The translations under genes were made by a program, and so were the position numbers. Below are positions 57,463-64,000 of a stretch of 64,000 nt of DNA, piece after piece. Within the stretch, counting starts at the first letter, position 1, and every line of letters starts with the position of its first letter. The notes beneath the pieces are model-generated. The model had not been told where the DNA came from. It made no database searches and worked only from the letters and a program-made list of their open reading frames with translations. This DNA comes from Actinospineispora acaciae DSM 45401 (GTDB taxonomy: Bacteria; Actinomycetota; Actinomycetes; Mycobacteriales; Pseudonocardiaceae): the NCBI RefSeq assembly GCF_000620785.1, contig NZ_JIAI01000002.1:1122177-1186176 (forward strand), read 5' to 3'.

Positions 57463-57993
57463 GTGGCGGCCCACGATTCGGACCTGCCGGTCCGCGATGC
57501 CGTGGACCAGCTGATGGAGCAGTGGCGGTTGGTGCGGCCGGATGTGGACGTGTCGGCGATGGCGGTGTTCGGGCGGCTGCACCGCAGCTTCTACCGGTAC
57601 CTCGACCAGATCGTGCCGGTGTTCGAGAAGCACGGGATCAACATGGCGGCGTTCGACGTGCTGTCGGCGCTGCGGCGCAGCGGGCCGCCGTTCCGCAGGA
57701 CCGCGGGAGAGCTCGCGCAGCAGACGCTGGTCACCACCGGCGGGATCACGCTGCGGGTCAAGCGGCTGGAGGCGGCCGGCCTGGTGACCAGGGAGGGTGA
57801 CCCGGACGACGGGCGGGTGGTGCACGTCAGGCTCACCCCGGCCGGGCTGGCGGTGATCGACGCGGTGGTCGAGGACCATTTTCGCAACGAGCGGCGGATG
57901 CTGGAGGGCCTGTCCGAGGCCGAGCAGCGGGAGCTGGCGCGGTTGTTGAGCCGGGTGGAGCTGTCCCTGGAGCTGGCCAAGATCAGCGAGTAG
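57463..57993 (+). CDS. MarR-family transcriptional regulator
   Basis: GTG 57463 gives 176 residues with the MarR winged helix: MAAFDVLSALRRSGPPFRRTAGELAQQTLVTTGGITLRVKRLEAAGLVTREGDPDDGRVVHVRLTPAG-type progression, where DPDDGRVVHVRLT is the wing. It is followed by a helical dimer tail (LSEAEQRELARLLSRVEL). It lies just before the ring-cleavage operon on the same strand and probably represses it until an aromatic ligand binds. Confidence 0.9.
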   Translation: MAAHDSDLPVRDAVDQLMEQWRLVRPDVDVSAMAVFGRLHRSFYRYLDQIVPVFEKHGINMAAFDVLSALRRSGPPFRRTAGELAQQTLVTTGGITLRVKRLEAAGLVTREGDPDDGRVVHVRLTPAGLAVIDAVVEDHFRNERRMLEGLSEAEQRELARLLSRVELSLELAKISE

Positions 57994-58113
57994 GGGCCGT
58001 ACCAAGATTCTTTGTTGGGTCTCAGGATTCGGGTCGTTGCAGGTCAGGTGGCTGGCTCGGGGTGAGTGACGCGGGCCACGTCGGTGGTCTCGTGTTGCCA
58101 AGGCGCGTGGGGG

Positions 58114-58152
58114 TTGTTACAAACCTCGTACGCAAACTATCTGAGCGCTAAG
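58114..58152 (+). promoter_or_regulatory. Operon promoter with MarR-type palindrome
   Basis: TTGTTA (58114-58119), 18 bases, then TATCTG (58138-58143). The near-palindrome CTGAGCGCTAAG (58141-58152) overlaps the -10 and start point, as MarR operators often do. The first gene of the operon begins at 58167. Confidence 0.6.
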
Positions 58153-58166
58153 ACATCTACCCGACG

Positions 58167-58691
58167 ATGGGGGTCACCGTGACCGTCGCCCAGCACAGTG
58201 CCGATCTCGAAGCGTTGATCGACTCTTGTATCGCCAGCAAGGACAGCCGCAACGAGGACTGGGACACGCTCGCGTTCCAGGCCAAGGCCGGTGACGAGTT
58301 CCGGCGGGCGCAGATCCGATACATCGGCTCGGGGGCGACCGGCAACCACGAGAGTGACAGCCGGATTCTGCCCTCGGAGCACTTCACGTTCTCCAACATG
58401 CGGTTGCCGGCCGGCGCCATCGGGCCGGAGCACACCCACCATGACGTGGAGGAGGTGTTCTTCGTGCTGGAGGGCACCCTCGAGGTGACGGTGCACGACG
58501 TCGAGGACGGCACCAGGACGGCCAGCCGGACCCTCGGCTACCGCGACCTGATTCGGGTGCCGGCCGGGGTGCCGCGCAGCCTGCGCAACGTGGGGGATAC
58601 GGACGCGCTGTTCTGCGTGGTGATCGGCGCGCAGCGACCGCAGCTGCCGACGTACCCGCCGACCTCGCCGATGCACGGCGTGACCAGGTAG
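58167..58691 (+). CDS. Cupin-domain protein
   Basis: The 174-residue product has a single cupin: GPEHTHHDVEEVFFVLEGTLEVTV holds the metal-binding motif G(X)5HXH(X)3,4E, and GYRDLIRVPAGVPRSLRNVGD is motif 2, where the usual His is missing. Such cupins serve as dioxygenases, isomerases or ligand sensors in aromatic catabolic operons. It begins 15 bases after the operator palindrome and is the first gene of the operon. The reaction is not predictable. Confidence 0.82.
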   Translation: MGVTVTVAQHSADLEALIDSCIASKDSRNEDWDTLAFQAKAGDEFRRAQIRYIGSGATGNHESDSRILPSEHFTFSNMRLPAGAIGPEHTHHDVEEVFFVLEGTLEVTVHDVEDGTRTASRTLGYRDLIRVPAGVPRSLRNVGDTDALFCVVIGAQRPQLPTYPPTSPMHGVTR

Positions 58692-58697
58692 CCGACG

Positions 58698-59645
58698 ATG
58701 GCGCGCACCCTGCGACTGGTTCGGCAGACCTGGCTGGCCGAGGGCGTGCGGGAGCTGCGGTTCCGCGATCCGGCCGGGGGCGAGCTGCCGGGATGGGAGC
58801 CGGGTGCGCACGTCACCGTCATGCTGCCGAACGGCGTCGGGCGGGACTACTCGCTGTGCGGCGATCCGGCCGACCGGGCGGAGTGGACGGTGGCGGTGCT
58901 GCGCGAGCCGGCCTCGCGGGGCGGCAGCTCGTATGTGCACGAACGGTTGGGTGTGGGCGAGCTGCTGGCGGTGGACGGGCCGCGCAACAACTTCCCGTTG
59001 CGGCCCGCCGGGCGGTACCTGCTGGTGGCGGGCGGCATCGGGGTCACGCCGATCCTGGCGATGGCCCGCGAGCTGGCGTCGGCCGGCGCGGCGTGGTCGA
59101 TGCTGTACTGCGGGCGCGAGCGCTCCGGGATGGCCTACCTGCCGGAGCTGCGCGAGCTGGCCGGGGATGCGCTGGCCGTGCACTGCGATGACGAGCACGG
59201 CGGGCCGCCGGACCTGGATGCGGTACTCGGCGAGCTGCCCACGGGCACGCACGTGTACTGCTGTGGGCCGGAGGGGCTGCTCGCGGCGGTCGCGGACCGG
59301 CTGCCGGAGTCCGTGCCGCTGAGCGTCGAGCGGTTCCGGGCCGACGCGCCGGCGCCGCTGGCGGCGGACGCGGAACCGGAGTTCGACGTGGTCTGCGCCG
59401 GCTCGGGCGTGCGGGCCAGGGTGGCGGCCGGGGTGTCGATCCTGGACGCGCTGGCCGGAGCCGGGGTCGAGGTGCCCAGCTCCTGCCGGGAGGGCATCTG
59501 CGGCACCTGCGAGACCAAGGTGCTGGCCGGCGAGCCCGACCACCGCGACCTGTTGCTCTCCGACGAGGAGAAGCGGTCCGGGCAGACCATGCTGCTGTGC
59601 GTCTCCCGGTGCCGCTCTCCCGAACTCCTACTGGATCTTTCCTGA
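58698..59645 (+). CDS. PDR/VanB-type oxygenase reductase
   Basis: The 315-residue product has the flavin domain (GAHVTVMLPNGVGRDYSLCGDP), NAD domain (LLVAGGIGVTPILAMARELA, then VYCCGPEGLLAAVA) and C-terminal 2Fe-2S domain (SCREGICGTCETKVLAGEPDHRD, last Cys in MLLCVSRC). It transfers electrons from NAD(P)H to the Rieske oxygenase encoded two genes later. It resembles the reductase at 23977. Confidence 0.92.
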   Translation: MARTLRLVRQTWLAEGVRELRFRDPAGGELPGWEPGAHVTVMLPNGVGRDYSLCGDPADRAEWTVAVLREPASRGGSSYVHERLGVGELLAVDGPRNNFPLRPAGRYLLVAGGIGVTPILAMARELASAGAAWSMLYCGRERSGMAYLPELRELAGDALAVHCDDEHGGPPDLDAVLGELPTGTHVYCCGPEGLLAAVADRLPESVPLSVERFRADAPAPLAADAEPEFDVVCAGSGVRARVAAGVSILDALAGAGVEVPSSCREGICGTCETKVLAGEPDHRDLLLSDEEKRSGQTMLLCVSRCRSPELLLDLS

Positions 59646-59667
59646 TCACCACCACCTGAGGAGAGTC

Positions 59668-59892
59668 ATGACTGCCTTGCGGCTGGAGCCGTACCAGGCC
59701 CGAACCAGGCCGCTGACCAGCTACGAGCATGCCTTCGCCGACGAGCTGGAGGCGATCTACGGGCGCGGCGTGCACGACCTGGACGGACTGGTCGCCGCGC
59801 TGAACGAGACGGGGGTACGGCCGGCCGGGGGCGCGGACTGGTCGGCGGAGAGCCTGTGCGCCGAGCTGGCTCGGCTGGCGGGGGAGGGATGA
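59668..59892 (+). CDS. Small recombinase-like HTH-domain protein (74 aa)
   Basis: After AGGAGAG the ATG at 59668 starts a 74-residue protein: RLEPYQARTRPLTSYEHAFADELEAIYGRGVHDLDGLVAALNETG and WSAESLCAELARLAG. It matches the small recombinase-like helix-turn-helix domain proteins that sit beside Rieske oxygenase genes. In this setting it is probably not a recombinase but an accessory of the oxygenase. Its end overlaps the oxygenase start by ATGA. Confidence 0.8.
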   Translation: MTALRLEPYQARTRPLTSYEHAFADELEAIYGRGVHDLDGLVAALNETGVRPAGGADWSAESLCAELARLAGEG

Positions 59893-60932
59893 ACATGCTG
59901 GACACGGTCGAGGGCCGGGTCGCGCTGGGGCTGCGGGACAGGTGGTACGCGCTGTGCCCGTCGAGCCGGGTGCCCACCGGGGAGCTGGTCCGCATCGAGC
60001 GGGCCGGCGAGGAGCTGCTGCTCTGGCGCGACGCCGCCGGCACGGTGCACGTGCAGGAGGACCGCTGTCCGCACCGGGGGGCGCGGCTGTCGATGGGCGT
60101 GCACATGGGCGACCGGGTGGCGTGCAACTACCACGGCGTGCAGGTCGACGCCTCGGGGGTGGTGGTCTCGGTGCCGGGCAGCCCGGGATGCGCGCTGGAG
60201 GGCCGGCGGGCGCTGCGGACCTTCCCGGCCGAGGAGCACGCCGACGCGATCTTCGCCTGGCTCGGGAGCGGGGAGGACACGCAGCCGGAGCCGTTGCGGC
60301 TGCCGGAGACGATCTCGGGCGGTGAGTGGGGGCACTTCCTGTGCTACGTGGAGTGGGACGCGCCCTGGCTGTACTCGCTGGACAACCTGATGGACCCGAT
60401 GCACGGCGCGTTCCTGCACCGCAACTCGCACACGATGTTCAGCGGCAAGCGGGAGGCGGTGTTCCAGATCCGGGAGACCGAGCGGGGGTTCGTGTTCGAG
60501 AAGACCGACCAGCGCGGGGTCAACTTCGACTGGTCGGAGTGGGCGGACACCGGGCTGCAGTGGGTCGGGCTGGAGATCCCGTACCCGGCGACGGCGGGTC
60601 CGGGCGGTCCGTTCGCCATCGCGGCTACCGTGACCCCGATCAACGAGCGCCAGCATGCGGCGTTCTTCTGGCGGTGCCGCAAGGTCAGCGGGTGGGAGCG
60701 GGACAGTTGGCGGTTCCTGTACCGGGCACGGCTGGAGGAGCGGCACTGGGCGGTGCTCGAACAGGACCGGGTGATGTTGGAGGCGATGCCGCTGGACGCG
60801 CACCGGCGGGAGAACCTCTACCAGCATGACATCGCCCTGGTGCGGCTGCGCCGGCTGCTTCGGTCGGCCGCTCAGAAGCAGCTGAGCGCCGAGCGGCCGG
60901 CGGAAGCCCCGGTCGCGGCGGTGTCCCGATGA
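59889..60932 (+). CDS. Rieske non-heme iron oxygenase alpha subunit
   Basis: ATG 59889 gives 347 residues. The Rieske cluster is EDRCPHRGARLSMGVHMGDRVACNYHGVQVD (Cys-His ... Cys-His). The mononuclear iron site is in LDNLMDPMHGAFLHRNSHTMF (Asp-x2-His-x4-His). This is the VanA/phthalate-type single-subunit oxygenase that hydroxylates or demethylates aromatic rings with the 58698 reductase. It is tightly coupled to its neighbours on both sides. Confidence 0.92.
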   Translation: MNMLDTVEGRVALGLRDRWYALCPSSRVPTGELVRIERAGEELLLWRDAAGTVHVQEDRCPHRGARLSMGVHMGDRVACNYHGVQVDASGVVVSVPGSPGCALEGRRALRTFPAEEHADAIFAWLGSGEDTQPEPLRLPETISGGEWGHFLCYVEWDAPWLYSLDNLMDPMHGAFLHRNSHTMFSGKREAVFQIRETERGFVFEKTDQRGVNFDWSEWADTGLQWVGLEIPYPATAGPGGPFAIAATVTPINERQHAAFFWRCRKVSGWERDSWRFLYRARLEERHWAVLEQDRVMLEAMPLDAHRRENLYQHDIALVRLRRLLRSAAQKQLSAERPAEAPVAAVSR

Positions 60933-61849
60933 CGCCGGTCGCCCGGTTGCGGGCCATTCGGTCGGTGACGCTGTGCTCGCCGGCCGCCACGGACGCGGCG
61001 GAGTTCTACGCCGAGGTGTGGGGGCTGGAGCGGGTGGAGGCCGACGGCGGCGCCGCCTGGCTGCGCGGCACCGGCGCCGAGCACCACATCCTGGAGCTGC
61101 GCCCGGGCGCCAGCAACGGCCTCGGCAAGATCGCGTTCGCGGTGGGGAGCCCTCGGGAGGTGGACGAGGCGGGCCGGCGGCTCGGGGCGCTCGGGGTGCC
61201 GCTGTTGACCGAGCCGGGGCCGTTGGACCAGGTCGGTGGGGGGTACGGGCTTCGGCTGATCGACCCCGAGGGACGGCTGGTCGAGCTGTCGGCGGACCTG
61301 GAGGCGGTGGTCCCCCGGGACCCGGACGGGCACGCGGCCATCCCGCGCAAGCTCGCGCACGTGGTGCTCAACACCGTCGACATCGACGCGGCGTGCGAGT
61401 TCTACACCGGAGTGCTCGGGATGCGGATCTCGGACTGGTCGGAGCACCAGATGGCGTTCCTGCGCTGCAACACCGACCACCACGTGATCGCGTTCAACGC
61501 GGCCGAGTGGACGTCGGTCAACCACGTAGCCTACGAGATGACCTCGATCGACCACTTCATGCGCGGCATCGGGCGGCTGCGCCACCACGGCCAGCTGCCG
61601 CTGTGGGGGCCGGGCCGGCACGGGCCGGGCAGCAACACGTTCTCCTACTTCGCCGACCCGGCCGGGCTGGTCTGCGAGTACACCTCCGAGGTGGCGCAGG
61701 TGGACGAGGACGCCTGGCTGTGCCGGGTGTGGCGGCGCACGCCCGAGCTGTCCGACCTGTGGGGCACCGCCGGCCCGCCGTCGCGGGACGTGCGCACGCA
61801 CATGGCCGGCGTGCCCGACCCCGGGCATCTCCAACGGTCGGCGTCATGA
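60929..61849 (+). CDS. VOC-fold extradiol ring-cleavage dioxygenase
   Basis: The 306-residue product has two VOC modules. The second holds the metal ligands of extradiol dioxygenases: LAHVVLNTVDIDAACEFYTGVLGMRI (first His), VNHVAYEM (second His) and ADPAGLVCEYTSEV (Glu). It cleaves catechol-like products next to the hydroxyls. It overlaps the oxygenase (ATGA at 60929), so product of the Rieske step is its likely substrate. It is homologous to BphC-type enzymes but too distant to name a substrate. Confidence 0.87.
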   Translation: MTPVARLRAIRSVTLCSPAATDAAEFYAEVWGLERVEADGGAAWLRGTGAEHHILELRPGASNGLGKIAFAVGSPREVDEAGRRLGALGVPLLTEPGPLDQVGGGYGLRLIDPEGRLVELSADLEAVVPRDPDGHAAIPRKLAHVVLNTVDIDAACEFYTGVLGMRISDWSEHQMAFLRCNTDHHVIAFNAAEWTSVNHVAYEMTSIDHFMRGIGRLRHHGQLPLWGPGRHGPGSNTFSYFADPAGLVCEYTSEVAQVDEDAWLCRVWRRTPELSDLWGTAGPPSRDVRTHMAGVPDPGHLQRSAS

Positions 61850-62631
61850 GGGTGGCGGTGCTCGGGTTCGGCGGCATCGGCGCGCCGGTGGCGCACGCGC
61901 TGGCCAGGGGCGAGGTGCCGGGGGCGGAGCTGGCGGGCGTGGTGCGCCGGGATCCGGCGTCGGGCGCGGACGGGTTGGCGGTGCTCGGCCTGGACGAGGC
62001 GGTCGAGCGGGCCGACCTGGTCGCCGAGTGCGCGGGCCAGCGGGCGCTGGCCGAGGTGGGTGCCCGGGCGGTCGGCGCGGGCCGGGACCTGCTGGTGGTG
62101 TCGATGGGCGCGCTCGCCGACGACGCGGTGTTCGAGGCCCTGGTCGCGCCCGCGCCGGGTCGGGTGCACCTGTGCGCTGGCGCGATCGGTGGGCTGGACC
62201 TGCTGGCCGCCTCGGCCCGGATGGGTGGGTTCGGTCAGGTGCGCATCACGACGACGAAGGCCGCCGCAAGCCTGGTCCAGCCGTGGATGGATGCGGGGCT
62301 GGCGCGGCGGTTGCGGGAGGCGACGGAGCCTCTGGAGCTGATGCGCGGTCCGGCGCGGAAGGTCACCCGGGCGTTTCCCCGGTCGGCCAACGTGGCGGCG
62401 GCGGTGGCGTTCGCGGCGCGGGACTGGGACGCGGTGGAGGCGGTGGTCGTCGCCGACCCGTCCGTCGAGCGCACCTCGCACGTCATCGAGGCGCACGGGA
62501 CCGCGGGCGACTACCGGTTCGAGATCCGCAACCGGCCGTCGGAGCGCAACCCGGCGAGCAGCGCGGTGGTGCCGTTCGCGGTGCTGCACGCCATCGAGGC
62601 GCTGGCCGGGCGAACCATGGTGTTCCGGTGA
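61846..62631 (+). CDS. Aspartate dehydrogenase (NadX/DUF108)-like protein
   Basis: ATG 61846 gives 261 residues: Rossmann start RVAVLGFGGIGAPVAHALARG, ADLVAECAGQRALAEVG, LLVVSMGALADDAVFEAL, HLCAGAIGGLDLLAA, ITTTKAAASLVQPW, FPRSANVAAAVAFAARDWDA and a C-terminal AHGTAGDYRFEIRNRPSERNPASSAVVPFAVL. These match the aspartate dehydrogenase fold (NAD-dependent L-aspartate to iminoaspartate). In a ring-cleavage operon its role is unexpected; a dehydrogenase or imine reductase for a nitrogen-bearing cleavage product is plausible. Confidence 0.87.
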   Translation: MRVAVLGFGGIGAPVAHALARGEVPGAELAGVVRRDPASGADGLAVLGLDEAVERADLVAECAGQRALAEVGARAVGAGRDLLVVSMGALADDAVFEALVAPAPGRVHLCAGAIGGLDLLAASARMGGFGQVRITTTKAAASLVQPWMDAGLARRLREATEPLELMRGPARKVTRAFPRSANVAAAVAFAARDWDAVEAVVVADPSVERTSHVIEAHGTAGDYRFEIRNRPSERNPASSAVVPFAVLHAIEALAGRTMVFR

Positions 62632-63389
62632 GCGTGTTCGTGCACCGGGCCGGCGAGGGCGGGACGCCGGTGCTGTTGCTGCACGGCATCGGGGGCTCGC
62701 ACGTGTCGTTCCGGGCGCAGCTCGGCGCGTTCGCGGCGGCACACCGGGTGCTGGCCTGGGACGCCCCCGGCTATGGGGCGTCGGCCGACTCGGGGGCAGC
62801 ACCCGGGATGTCCGGGTATGCGCGGGCCGCTGCATCGCTGCTGGACGAGCCGGCGCACGTGGTGGGGGTGTCCTGGGGCGGGGTGATCGCGACCCGGCTG
62901 GCCGTCGAGCACCCTGGCGTGGTCAGGTCGTTGACGCTGGCGGACAGCACCCGGGGGTCCGGGCGGACGGCGGACGGCGCGGCCGCGATGCTGGCCAGGG
63001 CGGACGAGCTGGCCAGGCTCGGCGCCGAGGAGTTCGCTCGCCGCCGCGCCCCACGCCTGGTCGCCCCGGACGCCGACCCGGCGGTGCTGGACGGCGTCAT
63101 CAAGATCATGTCGGGGGTGCGGCTTCCGGGGTACCGGTTCGCCGCGGAGTCCATGGCGGCCACCGATCACACCGGACTGCTGGGCCGGGTCCAGGCCCCG
63201 ACGCTGGTGGTGGTCGGGGAGCAGGACCAGGTCACCGGGGTCGCGGAGGCCCGGCGGCTGGCCGAGGGCATTCCGGGCGCGCGGCTGGAGGTGATCGCGG
63301 CGGCCGGCCATGCCGCAAACCAGGAGCGGCCGGAGGCGTTCAACCGGCTGCTGCTGGAGTTCTTCGGCCGGGTGGGGGTGGCGGCATGA
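62628..63389 (+). CDS. Alpha/beta hydrolase (meta-cleavage product hydrolase type)
   Basis: GTG 62628 gives 253 residues starting SVFVHRAGEGGTPVLLLHGIGGSH, with the nucleophile elbow VVGVSWGGVIATRLAVEHPG (Ser), Asp in VVGEQDQVTG and His in IAAAGHAANQERP. The pattern is that of C-C or ester hydrolases of the meta-cleavage pathway. It overlaps both neighbours, so it acts within the operon, likely on the extradiol product. Confidence 0.88.
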   Translation: MSVFVHRAGEGGTPVLLLHGIGGSHVSFRAQLGAFAAAHRVLAWDAPGYGASADSGAAPGMSGYARAAASLLDEPAHVVGVSWGGVIATRLAVEHPGVVRSLTLADSTRGSGRTADGAAAMLARADELARLGAEEFARRRAPRLVAPDADPAVLDGVIKIMSGVRLPGYRFAAESMAATDHTGLLGRVQAPTLVVVGEQDQVTGVAEARRLAEGIPGARLEVIAAAGHAANQERPEAFNRLLLEFFGRVGVAA

Positions 63390-64000
63390 CGCTCGCCGGC
63401 CGGACAGTGGTGGTGACCGGGGCCGGGCGCGGGCTGGGCCTGGCCATCGCGCACGCCGTCGGCGCCGAGGGAGCGCGGGTCGTGGTGGCCGAGCGCGCCC
63501 CCGACCGTGCTCGGGCCGCCGTGGCCGAGCTGACCGAGCACGGCATCGAGGCCCATCGGGTGGACGCCGACGTTTCCGACCCGGGCTCGGTGCGCGCGCT
63601 GGCCGACGCGGTGGCCGCGATCGGGCCGGCGTACGCGCTGGTCAACAACGCTGCGCTGGCCGACGGCGTGGGCGGGCGGTGGTTCCACGAGATCCCGGTG
63701 GAGGACTGGGACCGGGTCATGGCGGTCAACGTGCGCGGGCCGTGGCTGGTGGCCGCGGCGCTCTACCCCCAGCTGGCCGCCGCCCACGGACGGATCGTGA
63801 ACCTGGCCTCGGACGCGGCGTTCTACGGCTCGCCCCGGCTGGCGCACTACGTCACGTCCAAGGGGGCCGTGGTGGCCATGACCAGGGCGATGGCCAGGGA
63901 CGCCGGCCGCGACGGCGTCACCGTGAACGCGGTGGCGCCCGGGTTGACCGAGGGCGAGGCGGCGGAGCGCATCCCGGCCGAGCGCCACGAGCTGTACCGC
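63386..64000 (+). CDS. Short-chain dehydrogenase/reductase, 3' end outside window
   Basis: ATG 63386 opens the SDR: VVVTGAGRGLGLAIAHAVG (NAD-binding), ALVNNAALADG, AAHGRIVNLASDAAFYGS with Ser, and HYVTSKGAVVAM with the catalytic YxxxK. About 205 residues are visible, and the frame is open to the last base. It overlaps the hydrolase gene and continues the catabolic operon. It may oxidise a hydroxy acid or a cis-diol of the same pathway. Confidence 0.88.
   Translation, partial: MTLAGRTVVVTGAGRGLGLAIAHAVGAEGARVVVAERAPDRARAAVAELTEHGIEAHRVDADVSDPGSVRALADAVAAIGPAYALVNNAALADGVGGRWFHEIPVEDWDRVMAVNVRGPWLVAAALYPQLAAAHGRIVNLASDAAFYGSPRLAHYVTSKGAVVAMTRAMARDAGRDGVTVNAVAPGLTEGEAAERIPAERHELYR

Noticed and set aside
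59668..59892. Site-specific recombinase fragment
   Set aside because: The small HTH-like protein is of complete length for its own family and lies, as usual, between oxygenase and reductase genes; there is no catalytic domain or mobile-element context.

Overview
This is a very GC-rich window from an actinobacterium. Strong third-codon-position G/C bias, many GTG starts, ATGA/GTGA start-stop overlaps, an MceG-type ATPase, a two-gene acyl-CoA dehydrogenase set and HVDL-type cysteine leader peptides all fit an actinomycete, most likely a member of the Pseudonocardiales (the order is an inference). I see no rRNA, tRNA, CRISPR array or intact insertion sequence.

Layout. 1-13.4 kb: methyltransferases, a small secreted peptide, a DUF998 membrane protein, two acyl-CoA dehydrogenases, a secreted lipase, three tandem secreted SGNH hydrolases, a CrtU-like flavoprotein, a perfect 20-bp inverted repeat, an S51 peptidase, a FAS1-like dehydratase and exonuclease III. 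13.5-16.1 kb: mceG, then a decayed MFS/TetR pair whose 5' halves have been deleted. 16.1-22.4 kb: a sulfur-scavenging locus. Two flavin-dependent monooxygenases are transcribed leftward. A GNAT acetyltransferase and a polar amino-acid-type ABC importer run rightward. Each arm is preceded by its own HVDLC leader peptide, and the left arm has a stem that buries the ribosome binding site. 22.4-33.3 kb: TetR with a proline-rich tail, PPOX and PDR redox proteins, a sarcosine-oxidase-like flavoprotein, a group 2 sigma factor, a LysR/EamA pair, a third monooxygenase with its own leader peptide, a polyprenyl synthase and a ChaA-like antiporter.

33.7-41.8 kb is a cell-envelope and signalling region: an L,D-transpeptidase, a 947-residue PAS/GAF histidine kinase with its LuxR regulator, a lone receiver, and two divergent membrane-fusion adaptors. 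These adaptors share a 26-base operator-like sequence with a TetR gene at 41.1-41.7 kb. 41.8-49.1 kb: an acyl-CoA ligase broken by an in-frame TAG, a TauE exporter, a TetR-P450 pair, a Rieske oxygenase with an IclR regulator, and a LysR regulator. 49.1-54.7 kb: a DUF1772-DoxX fusion protein, then an NCS1 permease facing a flavin reductase, HpaB-type monooxygenase, RidA and DUF1028 operon. I read this as a catabolic module for an N-heterocycle that I cannot match to a named pathway. 54.7-57.4 kb: a methyltransferase, a hairpin-rich gap and a 13E12/DUF222 HNH nuclease of lower GC bias. 57.5-64 kb: MarR followed by a tightly overlapping operon (cupin, PDR reductase, small HTH-like protein, Rieske oxygenase, extradiol dioxygenase, aspartate-dehydrogenase-like protein, alpha/beta hydrolase, SDR). 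The operon encodes ring oxidation and meta-cleavage and runs off the right edge.

The strongest candidates for undescribed biology are the NCS1-HpaC-HpaB-RidA-DUF1028 module, the meta-cleavage operon carrying an aspartate-dehydrogenase-like gene, and the leader-peptide/sequestered-ribosome-site switch of the sulfur locus.
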